From NCBI GenBank assembly GCA_045636205.1, contig JAZTXE010000022.1:1-19900 (forward strand): 19,900 nucleotides of DNA, written 5' to 3'. Source of the stretch: JAZRUF01 sp045636205. GTDB lineage: Bacteria; Bacillota; Clostridia; Oscillospirales; JAAYXM01. Shown here one piece after another: positions 1 through 7,366 of this stretch; position 1 is the stretch's first letter; every line of letters starts with the position of its first letter. Position numbers and translations under genes: made by a program. The notes below the pieces were generated by a model. That model saw only the letters and a program-made list of their open reading frames with translations, was not told where the DNA came from and ran no database searches.

Positions 1-20
1 CACTATGCCGTAGATATAAA

Positions 21-671
21 TCAGAATGCCCGATTTTCCAGCCATTTTGCAGCTTCATCCATTCCTTCGCCTTTTTTTGCGGATACCATCATAACCGTTG
101 CATCCGGATGCAGACGGCGAATTCCTTGGAGGAAGTATTCCTCGTCAAATTCCGCAAGCTCGGCAAGGTCGTATTTGTTTACAAGAATAAGGTCAGCCTT
201 TTCAAATGCCAGCGGGTATTTGTAAGGCTTGTCCGAACCGTCTGCCGCGGAGACGATGAGCAGCTTCATATGCTCGCCTATGTTAAACTCAGCGGGGCAG
301 ACTAAGTTTCCAATGTTTTCAATAAATAAGAATCCGGGCTTGATGTCAGAAAGCTCGCATATCGCATCGGATATAGCAGGGGCATCCAGGTGGCAAGCAC
401 CGTGCGTGTTAATCTGAACCGTGGGAACACCCAGTTCGTTTAATGCCTTGGTGTCAATATCCGACTCTATATCGCCTTCGATTACCGTCACCGGTTTGGT
501 TAAACGCTTTGCAAGCGCGGTTATGGTGGAGGTCTTACCCGCACCCGGCGCGCCCATTATATTTATGCAGAAAATACCCTTTTGAGACAAATCTTTTTGC
601 GTGTTAAGTGCAATAGAGTCATTTTTGTCCATGATATTTTCCATTACTTTAATATCTTTGCTCTCAGGCAT
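21..671 (-). CDS. hypB: Hydrogenase nickel incorporation GTPase HypB
   Basis: HypB is a GTPase that works with HypA to deliver Ni2+ to the active site of the [NiFe] hydrogenase large subunit in the cytoplasm. The 216-aa protein has a P-loop (GAPGAGKT, residues 40-47) and the guanine-specificity motif NKYD (165-168). It also has the family signature THGACHLDA, with Cys93 and His94, and the IENIGNLVCPA stretch with Cys125. In the family these Cys/His residues bind Ni or Zn in the GTPase domain. The His-rich N-terminal nickel-storage extension of some HypBs is absent. The ATG start is preceded by GGAAAGGAAG, and only one base separates it from the hypA stop, so the two are translationally coupled. 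It is the last gene of the ech operon inside the window; only 20 bases follow. It should serve the Ech enzyme encoded upstream. Confidence 0.95.
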   Translation of the reverse strand: MPESKDIKVMENIMDKNDSIALNTQKDLSQKGIFCINIMGAPGAGKTSTITALAKRLTKPVTVIEGDIESDIDTKALNELGVPTVQINTHGACHLDAPAISDAICELSDIKPGFLFIENIGNLVCPAEFNIGEHMKLLIVSAADGSDKPYKYPLAFEKADLILVNKYDLAELAEFDEEYFLQGIRRLHPDATVMMVSAKKGEGMDEAAKWLENRAF

Positions 672-672
672 T

Positions 673-1044
673 TTACTGCTTCCTTTCCGTGGGAAAATCC
701 TCTATCTCAATGCTTTCCATATAAAACTCGCGCCCGATTTCCGTCGGAGCACCGTCTGAGCCACAGTGCGGGCAGGCAAAGGAAAACGGCTTGCGCGGGA
801 AAAACTCTCCGCACCCCATGCATTTGAGCTTGGGGATAACGCGCTTAATCTCAAGTGTCGCACCATCGCATATCCCGCCGCGGGATATTTCATCAAAGTA
901 GAGGGAAATGGTGTCGGGTACATATCCGGCACTGTCACCGGCGACTAAAACAATGCGGCGAACACGTACGTCCTCGCCGCCGTTTTTACGGGCATATTCC
1001 TCAGCTATTTCCACAATCCTCTTGGTTATCGGATACTCGTGCAT
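673..1044 (-). CDS. hypA: Hydrogenase nickel metallochaperone HypA
   Basis: HypA binds Ni2+ through its N-terminal Met-His and passes it, with HypB, to the hydrogenase large subunit. The 123-aa protein starts MHE, which places the essential Ni-ligand His at position 2 and fixes the start codon. A zinc site is visible as CMGC (Cys75, Cys78) and CPHC (Cys91, Cys94). The gene overlaps the 3' end of echF by 44 nt in another frame. A GGAG lies 7 nt before the ATG inside echF, which suggests coupled translation. Length and motifs are typical of the family. The partners hypC, D, E and F needed to make the Fe(CN)2CO centre are not in the window and presumably lie elsewhere. Confidence 0.95.
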   Translation of the reverse strand: MHEYPITKRIVEIAEEYARKNGGEDVRVRRIVLVAGDSAGYVPDTISLYFDEISRGGICDGATLEIKRVIPKLKCMGCGEFFPRKPFSFACPHCGSDGAPTEIGREFYMESIEIEDFPTERKQ

Positions 1045-1363
1045 GGTACGTCTCCGTCTCCTTCACGGTCATTACCGGAGTGTACTCCGGTGCCATACTC
1101 AGTGAATTTTTATTGCACGCATCAACGCATGCCGCGCACTGCACGCAGCTTGCGCGCATGATGGACCAGGTCTTCTCATTGCGGTCTACGGTTATCGCGC
1201 CTGCCGGGCACTTGCGTGCACACAAGCTGCAGAAGATGCAGGTGTCCGCATCAAAGACTACGTGTCCGCGCGTTGCCGGGAAAAACTCGCGCTTTTCAAG
1301 GCGCGTGACCGGCTTGGAAAACAGGTTTTTAAGGACGGTAAGTCCAAAGGGAAGTATACTCAT
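1001..1363 (-). CDS. echF: Ech hydrogenase ferredoxin-like subunit EchF (2x[4Fe-4S])
   Basis: EchF is the peripheral electron-transfer subunit that carries electrons from soluble ferredoxin toward EchC. The 120-aa protein carries two [4Fe-4S] binding motifs: Cys42/45/48/52, followed by a Pro, and Cys73/76/79/83. This is the NuoI/HycF-type dicluster arrangement. The N-terminus (about 30 residues, beginning MSILPFGLTVLKNLFSKPVT) resembles the membrane-docking helix of NuoI-like subunits. A GGGTGA sits before the ATG. The gene lies 28 nt after echE. Its last 14 or so codons lie within the hypA overlap, so the C-terminal tail (with Cys117) is probably poorly conserved. The position in the operon and the motifs make EchF more likely than a free ferredoxin. 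Confidence 0.92.
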   Translation of the reverse strand: MSILPFGLTVLKNLFSKPVTRLEKREFFPATRGHVVFDADTCIFCSLCARKCPAGAITVDRNEKTWSIMRASCVQCAACVDACNKNSLSMAPEYTPVMTVKETETYHARVSDNQEDCGNS

Positions 1364-1391
1364 TTATAATCACCCAATCTTATTGTAAAAA

Positions 1392-2471
1392 TCAGCGCTC
1401 GGTGCAGCTGATGCAGGGGTCAATAGTCAAAATCATCATCGGCACGTCTGCAAGGTCGCAACCCTGAAGAACTTTAAGCAGTGCCGGAATATTTGCAAAT
1501 GTCGGCGTGCGGACACGGAAACGGTCAAGGAACTTGGTTCCGTTGCCGCGTACATAGTAAATCGCCTCACCGCGCGGCTGCTCAACGCGTGAAACATATT
1601 CACCGTTGGGATTGCCGGTTACCTTTACAGAAACCTCGCCGTCGGGTATCATGCCGGCAGCCTGACGGATAATGTCAATAGACTGGTAAATCTCACGCAG
1701 ACGCACGATGCAGCGTGCCCAGCAGTCGCCGTCCTTTTCAACAATCGGTTCAACGTCGAGCTGGTCATATGCGGCATAGCCGAGCTTGCGCATATCAAGC
1801 GGAACACCGCAAGCGCGAAGAACCGGGCCTACAGCGCCAAACTCGTGAGCTTCTTCCTGCGTCAGAACACCGACTCCGCACAGACGGTTTTTTACCGTAA
1901 AGTCTCGGAAGAATACCTTCTCGAAATCTTTTAAATCAGCTCTTAATTTTTCAAGCTGCTTGAGGATAACGTCAAAGTCCTCGCGAGTTATGTCACGGCG
2001 AACACCGCCGACTTTTACGACGGAGAAAATTACACGTCCGCCGGTGGTCATTTCGAAAATATCAAGCACGGTTTCGCGCAGTCTCCAGCACTGATAGAAA
2101 AGGCTTTCAAAGCCAAAGCCGTCAGCTAAAAGACCCAGCCAAAGCAGGTGGCTGTGAATACGTGAAAGCTCGCCCCATACCGTGCGCAAGAACTTGGCGC
2201 GCGGTGGAACATCTATCTGCATGATTTCCTCGACAGCCTGAGCATAGCCTGAGCCGTGCTGAAAACTGCAGATGCCGCAGATGCGCTCTGCAATGTAAAC
2301 ATAATCGTTAAAATCGCGCTTCTCAACAAGCTTTTCAAGACCGCGGTGTACGAAGCCGATAGAGGGGATAGCCTCTATTACGCGCTCGTCCTCCAAAACC
2401 AGGTCAAGGTGAATCGGCTCGGGAAGAACCGGATGCTGAGGGCCGAAGGGAACTATACTTCTTTTAGACAT
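1392..2471 (-). CDS. echE: Ech hydrogenase [NiFe] large subunit EchE
   Basis: EchE is the catalytic subunit holding the Ni-Fe centre where H+ is reduced or H2 oxidised; it is homologous to NuoD of complex I. The 359-aa protein has both Ni-binding pairs: RICGIC (Cys65, Cys68) near the N-terminus and DPCISC (Cys353, Cys356) at the C-terminus. The chain stops three residues after the last Cys (TER), which is where processed large subunits are normally cut. No C-terminal extension remains to be removed. This fits the group 4 Ech/CooH type, for which unprocessed large subunits have been described. AAAGGAG precedes the ATG. It follows echD in the operon and is matured by the HypA/HypB encoded just downstream. 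Confidence 0.97.
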   Translation of the reverse strand: MSKRSIVPFGPQHPVLPEPIHLDLVLEDERVIEAIPSIGFVHRGLEKLVEKRDFNDYVYIAERICGICSFQHGSGYAQAVEEIMQIDVPPRAKFLRTVWGELSRIHSHLLWLGLLADGFGFESLFYQCWRLRETVLDIFEMTTGGRVIFSVVKVGGVRRDITREDFDVILKQLEKLRADLKDFEKVFFRDFTVKNRLCGVGVLTQEEAHEFGAVGPVLRACGVPLDMRKLGYAAYDQLDVEPIVEKDGDCWARCIVRLREIYQSIDIIRQAAGMIPDGEVSVKVTGNPNGEYVSRVEQPRGEAIYYVRGNGTKFLDRFRVRTPTFANIPALLKVLQGCDLADVPMMILTIDPCISCTER

Positions 2472-2504
2472 GGGTTAATCACTCCTTTTTACAAGGTGAC
2501 TCTG

Positions 2505-2846
2505 TCAGTCATTCTTGAGCGGGTTGAACGGATTTTTAACAGCGGTGCGATAAAGCTTTCCGTTGTAATCTATCTCCAGATGGCGGATGTTTATTCCGTA
2601 AAGGTCATGCATTTCGTTTTCATAGAGAAATGCCGGATAGAAAATAGAACTGATTGACGGAAGCTCACCGTCAATAGAAATTTCACATCTTAAGTTGCGC
2701 ACATCGTAGCCACGACCAAAGGTATAGTCAACCACTATACTGTCATTCACACGTGTTGCGCATATTTGTATAAGGCGATAATGCTCCTTGTGAAGCCTGA
2801 AAGCCAGGTCAAGTATCTCGTCGGTTGTGATGTTTTGGATATCCAT
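2505..2846 (-). CDS. echD: Ech hydrogenase subunit EchD (NuoC-like)
   Basis: EchD is a small hydrophilic subunit of the peripheral arm, related to the 30-kDa NuoC subunit of complex I, with a structural role next to EchE and EchC. The 113-aa protein contains the family-like stretch around residues 70-90 (PAFLYENEMHDLYGI), comparable to the 'ERE..D..GI' signature of NuoC/EchD. It has no cofactor motifs, as expected. AAAGGAGG lies before the ATG, and the gene sits 20 nt after echC and 33 nt before echE. The assignment rests partly on operon position, since EchD proteins are short and divergent. Confidence 0.9.
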   Translation of the reverse strand: MDIQNITTDEILDLAFRLHKEHYRLIQICATRVNDSIVVDYTFGRGYDVRNLRCEISIDGELPSISSIFYPAFLYENEMHDLYGINIRHLEIDYNGKLYRTAVKNPFNPLKND

Positions 2847-2866
2847 AACCTAAAGCCTCCTTTTAC

Positions 2867-3334
2867 TTATTCTTTATGCTGGTGCTCGTGCGAATACTTG
2901 TGCTGATGCTCGAGCAGGTGGCGGCGGCGCTTTGCCAAAAGCTCGGTGGCTTGCTTTACGCCGTCAATAATAGCCTCCGGGCGTGCTGCACAACCGGGGA
3001 CGTAAACGTCGACAGGAAGGAGAGTATCTACTCCACCACGCACGTTGTAGCATTCCTTGAACACGCCGCCGGTCAGCGCGCAGATACCGATGGCAACGAC
3101 TACTTTCGGAGATGCCATCTGATTGTAAATCTGCCACAGGACCGGTGCACTCTGCTCGTTTACCGAACCGGTTACGAGCAAAATATCCGCGTGCTTCGGG
3201 TTGCCGGTGTTTATAACGCCTACACGCTCCACATCGTAGATGGGAGTCAGGCATGCGAGGGTTTCAATGTCACAGCCATTACAGCTGGTACCGTCATAGT
3301 GAATTATCCAAGGCGATTTTTCAAGGATTGCCAT
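2867..3334 (-). CDS. echC: Ech hydrogenase small subunit EchC (NuoB-like) with His-rich tail
   Basis: EchC is the small subunit that holds the proximal [4Fe-4S] cluster and passes electrons between EchF and the Ni-Fe site of EchE; it is homologous to NuoB. The 155-aa protein shows the four cluster cysteines typical of the family: Cys18 and Cys21 in CNGCD, one in GICALTGG, and one in VPGCAARP. An AAAGGAG lies upstream of the ATG. Oddity: the last 17 residues (139-155) contain six His, with the pentapeptide EHQHK present twice. Such a tail is not part of the conserved fold and could bind Ni or Zn. The nearby HypB lacks its own His-rich region, which makes a nickel-holding role conceivable, but this is inference. 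Confidence 0.95.
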   Translation of the reverse strand: MAILEKSPWIIHYDGTSCNGCDIETLACLTPIYDVERVGVINTGNPKHADILLVTGSVNEQSAPVLWQIYNQMASPKVVVAIGICALTGGVFKECYNVRGGVDTLLPVDVYVPGCAARPEAIIDGVKQATELLAKRRRHLLEHQHKYSHEHQHKE

Positions 3335-3358
3335 GGGAAAACAGCTCCTTTGTAAAAA

Positions 3359-4219
3359 CTATTTTATAATAGCTATAAGCAGAAGATTTAAAAATGCAAC
3401 CGTAGCGGTCAGCGCCCACGAGGACTTGAGCATGTACTGCCACTTTACTCGGGCACAGGTATTGTCAAAGAAAATTTCAATGACAAATATTACCGCAAAG
3501 ATAACTGCAAAAATTGCAATGCTCCAGATTGAGGAGAAACTGAAGAACAGATACACAAGGCCCCATATGAGGATAGATTCATACCAGTGTGCTATTTCAA
3601 CAAGCGCAAGACAGGGACCGGAAATTTCGGTTGTTACACCCTTTACCATTTCCTGATGTGCGTGATGAGAGGTACTGATGTCAAACGGGGACTTGCGAAG
3701 TTTTATAAGCAGGATGTACATAAATGCTATGAATACGCCCGGAAGCATAAAAATCGGTGGGAACGGATTTGATACAATGTCCGAAACTCCAAATGAGCCT
3801 GTAACCATGTACATACCCACTGCCATGAGCATTACTGCCGGCTCATAGCACATAATTTGCATCAGTTCTCGGCTTGCGCCCATAGAGCTAAAAGGTGAGT
3901 TTGTAGTGTACGCGCACAGAACCAAGAAAACGCTTGCCAGAGTAAATGAGAATACTACCAGAAGCAAATCTCCGCCTATAAAGAACACAAAGCCCGTGAA
4001 TATGCAGAAGAACATATAGAAGAATATGAGAACGTCCTGCGATGCGTTTACTACCGCGTTTTGCTTTGAAAAAAGCTTTATAACATCATAGAAAGGCTGA
4101 AGCAGGGGAGGACCTACACGGCTTTGCATACGTGCAGTAATCTTGCGGTCAAGACCTGCAAGGAGACCACCTGCGAGCGGGGCTAAAAGAAGATAAAGTA
4201 TACCGCTTACAAAATTCAT
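3359..4219 (-). CDS. echB: Ech hydrogenase membrane subunit EchB (NuoH-like)
   Basis: EchB is the integral membrane subunit that connects the catalytic arm with the ion-translocating antiporter-like subunit; it is homologous to NuoH/HycD. The 286-aa protein is strongly hydrophobic with about eight predicted membrane segments. It carries the NuoH-type loop signature GLDRKITARMQSRVGPP (about residues 22-38), followed by LQPFYDVIKLFSK, and a conserved acidic loop with EMVKGVTTEISGP. The start chosen is the ATG that overlaps the echA stop in the sequence TAATG, with GGGAGGTG 7 nt upstream. A longer open frame exists upstream but would begin inside echA without a ribosome binding site. The stop-start overlap implies translational coupling with echA. 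Confidence 0.95.
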   Translation of the reverse strand: MNFVSGILYLLLAPLAGGLLAGLDRKITARMQSRVGPPLLQPFYDVIKLFSKQNAVVNASQDVLIFFYMFFCIFTGFVFFIGGDLLLVVFSFTLASVFLVLCAYTTNSPFSSMGASRELMQIMCYEPAVMLMAVGMYMVTGSFGVSDIVSNPFPPIFMLPGVFIAFMYILLIKLRKSPFDISTSHHAHQEMVKGVTTEISGPCLALVEIAHWYESILIWGLVYLFFSFSSIWSIAIFAVIFAVIFVIEIFFDNTCARVKWQYMLKSSWALTATVAFLNLLLIAIIK

Positions 4220-6132
4220 TACAAAACACCTCCCAGCAGGAAGACTGCACATAATGCCAGAAGCAGAATAAGAGCAATCGAAGTGCCATTTAAAATCTTT
4301 TCTTCGGGTATTAAATCCTGCATGTACCAGTTGGACAGATACAGGCGCTTGCGGTTGCCGTGAACGTCGATGAAGTGACGACCGTCACCCGCGTTTACGC
4401 CGCCCATGTATGCCGAGGTAATGCGGTCATCCTTCGCGGTTACAAAGCGCAGGAGAAGCGGGAGCAGGACTATCATAATAAGCATTATGGTTATTATCGC
4501 CTGATTGCCGCCTGAGATAATTGTCATATCCGGAAAATGATATACATCCGTCAGGAACGGTGAAATCATGTACTTGCTGACGATTGGGAAGAGTGCGCAC
4601 AAAAGCGTGGTGAGTGCGGCTAAAATGTAGAAGGTAATTTTAGTGTCGCAATTCATTCTATATGGGATACTTTCGCTCTTTGGAAGAACAACCACGACGT
4701 TTCCAAGCCACTTGGTCCAGTAGAAAAGCGTTGCTGAGCTTCCGAGCGCCAGGATGAGAACCAGGAGAATGTTGTGTGAGTCAACTAACGCCTTTAGCGT
4801 TGCCCACTTGGAGATAAGCATTCCAAACGGTGCGAGGAACATTCCGGCGATGCCGACTATCATAAAGAAAGCGAGAGTCGGAAGCTTTACGATAAGACCG
4901 TGCATATCCTCAATATCACGGCTGCCAAGCTGATGCTCAACAGTACCCACGCATAAGAAAAGCATGGACTTTGAAACCGCGTGGAAGATGAGAAGAAGAA
5001 TTCCCGCCCACAGAGCTTCATATCCGCCGACACCTGCACAGGTGACGATAAGGCCTAAGTTTGCTATCGTTGAATATGCAAGGGTTCGCTTTGCATCTGT
5101 CTGCGGGATTGCAAGAATAGATGCAGCCAGGAAGGTGATGCCGCCTATCAGGATAACCGTCATGCTGACAAATGAGTTTCCGCAGAGTGCCGGGCTCAGG
5201 CGCAGCAGAAGGTATACGCCGGCTTTAACCATTGTTGACGAGTGAAGAAGAGCCGAGGTCGGGGTAGGTGCAACCATCGCGCCGAGCAACCATTTCGAGA
5301 ACGGAATCTGAGCTGCCTTGGAAATGCCTGCAAGCGCAAAGCAGAGAAGAACAATGCCGAAAAGGGGGTCTTCAAAAAGATTGCAGTTTAAAACCTCGCC
5401 TATCTCGTGGATATTGTAATTAACACCCAGGATAACAATCGCTATGCACAATGCCGCACCGCCGATGAGATTTAAGTTAATGGCCGTAAAGCCGTTCTTA
5501 ACAGCCTCGCGGGTGCCAGTGTACTGAATAAGCAGGAATGAGCATAGGGAAGTAATCTCCCAAAATACAGCAAGCCATACCAGGTTGTTTGAGAAAATGA
5601 TGCCGAACATCGCTGAGATAACCACAAACAGCAGAGCCATAAAGCGGTTGGTGCGGTCGCGGTACTCCTTGTGATGATGGTGGAAGTCCTCCATATAAGA
5701 AACTGCGAACAAGCAAATAAGGCTTCCGACTACTGCGATTATCAGCGCCATGATTACCGAGAGTTTATCAACAAACAGATAAGCCGCGCTGTGTGAGCCA
5801 TGGCTTAAGAAAAGCTCATAGTATACCATCAAAGCGGTCTGCCCCACCGACAGAACTATCGGCAAAATACGCTTATGGCGTATGCCCATGAAGACTATCA
5901 CACAGCAGATGAGAATCTCTGCCGCGAGGAATACGTATGTCAAAAGCCCGGGGGAGATTTCAAACATCTCTTGGGTTGAACCGAAGTACTGCCAAGCCAA
6001 GAATATTCCGGCTGCGGACAGTGCTGCTGCTGAGATGCGGACGAGAAGACGACGTGCCTTTTGGTTTTTTACCGCAAACATAGCCAGTGCGGCAACGAGC
6101 GGAAAGAGTATTAAAAAGACCAACGTCTGCAT
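4219..6132 (-). CDS. echA: Ech hydrogenase proton-pumping subunit EchA (NuoL/antiporter-like)
   Basis: EchA is the large membrane subunit related to NuoL and Mrp antiporters and is expected to move H+ or Na+ during ferredoxin-linked hydrogen turnover. The 637-aa protein has many membrane helices and the charged residues of the family: Glu192 in FWEITSL, Lys272 in GISKAAQIPF, and His297 and Lys303 in LLHSSTMVKAG. A four-His cluster (151-154) lies in a hydrophilic loop before Arg/Asp/Lys-rich residues. The ATG at 6132 is preferred because GGAAG lies 8 nt upstream. A GTG three codons earlier overlaps that ribosome binding site. It is the first gene of the operon, behind a strong promoter and a long leader. 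Confidence 0.95.
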   Translation of the reverse strand: MQTLVFLILFPLVAALAMFAVKNQKARRLLVRISAAALSAAGIFLAWQYFGSTQEMFEISPGLLTYVFLAAEILICCVIVFMGIRHKRILPIVLSVGQTALMVYYELFLSHGSHSAAYLFVDKLSVIMALIIAVVGSLICLFAVSYMEDFHHHHKEYRDRTNRFMALLFVVISAMFGIIFSNNLVWLAVFWEITSLCSFLLIQYTGTREAVKNGFTAINLNLIGGAALCIAIVILGVNYNIHEIGEVLNCNLFEDPLFGIVLLCFALAGISKAAQIPFSKWLLGAMVAPTPTSALLHSSTMVKAGVYLLLRLSPALCGNSFVSMTVILIGGITFLAASILAIPQTDAKRTLAYSTIANLGLIVTCAGVGGYEALWAGILLLIFHAVSKSMLFLCVGTVEHQLGSRDIEDMHGLIVKLPTLAFFMIVGIAGMFLAPFGMLISKWATLKALVDSHNILLVLILALGSSATLFYWTKWLGNVVVVLPKSESIPYRMNCDTKITFYILAALTTLLCALFPIVSKYMISPFLTDVYHFPDMTIISGGNQAIITIMLIMIVLLPLLLRFVTAKDDRITSAYMGGVNAGDGRHFIDVHGNRKRLYLSNWYMQDLIPEEKILNGTSIALILLLALCAVFLLGGVL

Positions 6133-6169
6133 TTTTATCACTTCCTAAACAAAGAACTTTTAATGGAAA

Positions 6170-6257
6170 CCGACGGCATTTAAAATGAAAACAAAATAGG
6201 CGGAAATTTACCCCATGCCTGTTTGAATATATATTTTAATATGTAGTATTCCGTCAG
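6170..6257 (-). other. Possible structured leader of the ech operon
   Basis: The ech transcript should start near 6261, giving about 130 nt of untranslated leader. Its extreme 5' end contains CTGACGG (6251-6257), which can pair with CCGTCGG (6170-6176) to close a 74-nt domain. Inside it, AGGC and GCCT flank a G-rich loop. This could be a cis-regulatory RNA or a 5' stabilising structure. It matches no riboswitch class I can recognise. The pairing is short enough that chance is possible. Confidence 0.3.
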
Positions 6258-6267
6258 CGACTGAAAT

Positions 6268-6296
6268 ATTATAGTGCAATTAAATGAATTTTGCAA
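6268..6296 (-). promoter_or_regulatory. Sigma-A promoter of the ech operon
   Basis: On the minus strand TTGCAA (6291-6296) and a perfect TATAAT (6268-6273) are separated by 17 nt, upstream of echA. It is the only good promoter seen upstream of the eight-gene run, and it predicts transcription starting near 6261. Confidence 0.8.
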
Positions 6297-6299
6297 GTG

Positions 6300-6394
6300 T
6301 TATTTACACTTTTGTTATATTTGACAATAAAGTTTTTTCTTTAGCATCAGATACTGGAATATTTGGGGGGATGTATATGGCTGCATATAACTAT
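6300..6394. other. Intergenic stretch with no gene seen
   Basis: This AT-rich spacer lies between the ech promoter and the hairpin after the HAD phosphatase gene. A short plus-strand frame begins near a GGGGGGATG here, but it runs through the hairpin and into the end of the phosphatase gene and resembles nothing. I see no further signals. Confidence 0.6.
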
Positions 6395-6429
6395 ATCAGG
6401 GCATACGCAAGAAAAACGCATGCCCTGAT
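6395..6429 (-). terminator. Hairpin after the HAD phosphatase gene
   Basis: Seven bases after the phosphatase stop, the minus strand can form a stem of about 14 bp (ATCAGGGCATGCG paired with the matching 3' arm, including G-U pairs) around a T-rich loop. The run of T residues that normally follows an intrinsic terminator is weak, so termination may be inefficient or serve mainly as 3' end protection. Confidence 0.6.
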
Positions 6430-6436
6430 TAATTAT

Positions 6437-7228
6437 TTAATTATTTGCACACTTTACGATATCTCCAACGCCGTCTAATACCATTGTCGGGCGGTAGGCA
6501 TAGGTGTCAAGCGTTTCTCTTGTCGAAACGCCCGAGAGTACGAGCATGGTTGACATGCCGCTCTCTAAGCCTGAGATTATGTCCGTATCCATACGGTCAC
6601 CCACCATAACCGCTTCAGCCGCATGGCATCCAAGCATTTTAAGACCTGTGCGCATCATGAGCGGATTTGGCTTTCCGCAATAATACGCTTGCTTACCGGT
6701 TGCCATTTCAATAGGCGCGGTGAGTGCACGACAAGCAGGAGCTATACCGTTTTCAATAGGGCCTGATACATCCGAGTTTGCGCCGATAAGCTTCGCACCG
6801 CGGAGCACAAGGTTAGTTGCCTTTGTCAGAGTGTCAAGATTATATGACTTTGCTTCGCCTATTACTACATAGTCCGGATTTACATCGTTCATAAAAATGC
6901 CTGCATTGTAGAGCGCGTTATGAAGTCCGGCTTCACCAAGTGCGTAGACCGAGCAACCCGGTGCTTGTTCTTTGAGAAATTCAGCAGTTGCAAGGGCACT
7001 CGTGTAGAAATGGTGCTCGGGAACGTCAAGACCCATGCGTGCAAGCTTCATGTTCAGCTCTTTTGGAGTATAGCCGCTGTTGTTTGTCAGGAATAAGTAT
7101 TCTTTGCCGGTTTTATGCAGCCAGTCTATAAACTCGACAACACCCGGTAAAATCCTGTTGCCGTGGTAGATTACGCCGTCCATATCGCATATAAACCCTT
7201 TTTTTTCGTTGAAATTTATGTTAGCCAT
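6437..7228 (-). CDS. HAD-superfamily IIA sugar-phosphatase (NagD-like)
   Basis: This is a cytoplasmic HAD-type phosphatase of the NagD/AraL/p-nitrophenylphosphatase subfamily, likely hydrolysing small phosphorylated sugars or nucleotides; the substrate cannot be read from the sequence. The 263-aa protein shows all four HAD motifs: DMDGVI with nucleophile Asp15 and acid/base Asp17, LTNNSG (47-52), Lys186 in CGKPNPL, and VGDRMDTD (209-216) for Mg2+. The IIA-type cap lies between motifs II and III. The second of two close ATGs is chosen, because the first directly abuts the AAGGAG ribosome binding site. It is a single-gene unit with its own promoter and downstream hairpin. The gene symbol is left open since NagD, AraL and PhoE-type names are not separable here. 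Confidence 0.92.
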   Translation of the reverse strand: MANINFNEKKGFICDMDGVIYHGNRILPGVVEFIDWLHKTGKEYLFLTNNSGYTPKELNMKLARMGLDVPEHHFYTSALATAEFLKEQAPGCSVYALGEAGLHNALYNAGIFMNDVNPDYVVIGEAKSYNLDTLTKATNLVLRGAKLIGANSDVSGPIENGIAPACRALTAPIEMATGKQAYYCGKPNPLMMRTGLKMLGCHAAEAVMVGDRMDTDIISGLESGMSTMLVLSGVSTRETLDTYAYRPTMVLDGVGDIVKCANN

Positions 7229-7255
7229 AATTAAATTCATCTCCTTGTCTTTATT

Positions 7256-7284
7256 ATTATACCAAATCGCCGGCAAAATCACAA
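7256..7284 (-). promoter_or_regulatory. Promoter of the HAD phosphatase gene
   Basis: TTGTGA (7279-7284) and a perfect TATAAT (7256-7261) are spaced by 17 nt on the minus strand, just upstream of the AAGGAG ribosome binding site. The leader would be about 20 nt. Confidence 0.75.
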
Positions 7285-7314
7285 TGAGATTAAAGTAAAA
7301 TGTGCGTAAAAAAC

Positions 7315-7346
7315 AAAAGGACATGCACAAAAGTGCACATCCTTTT
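7315..7346 (-). terminator. Second copy of the tRNA-type terminator hairpin
   Basis: On the minus strand a 14-bp stem with a TTTT loop is followed by GTTTTTT. It would stop transcripts arriving from the tRNA-Leu side before they reach the HAD phosphatase promoter. The stem is nearly symmetric, so it could act in both directions. Confidence 0.65.
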
Positions 7347-7366
7347 GTTGGTGCGGGCGACAGGAC
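7315..7366. repeat. Upstream copy of the tRNA-Leu tail plus terminator repeat
   Basis: This 52-bp block is 49/52 identical to 7517-7568, which is the 3' end of tRNA-Leu plus its terminator. The terminator hairpin (7315-7346) is intact in this copy, and the tRNA part (7347-7366) covers only the CCA end, the acceptor 3' strand and the start of the T arm. Beyond 7366 the similarity stops abruptly. This looks like a partial duplicate of the tRNA gene end. Confidence 0.85.

Noticed and set aside
855..1388. Plus-strand 177-aa open frame
   Set aside because: It is the mirror of hypA and echF, whose metal-binding motifs are unambiguous.
2876..3355. Plus-strand 159-aa open frame opposite echC
   Set aside because: It is antisense to a clear EchC with all Fe-S cysteines; no separate signal supports it.
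6284..6478. Plus-strand 64-aa open frame near a GGGGGG ribosome-site-like run
   Set aside because: It crosses the ech promoter, the HAD phosphatase hairpin and the end of the phosphatase coding region, and has no family resemblance.
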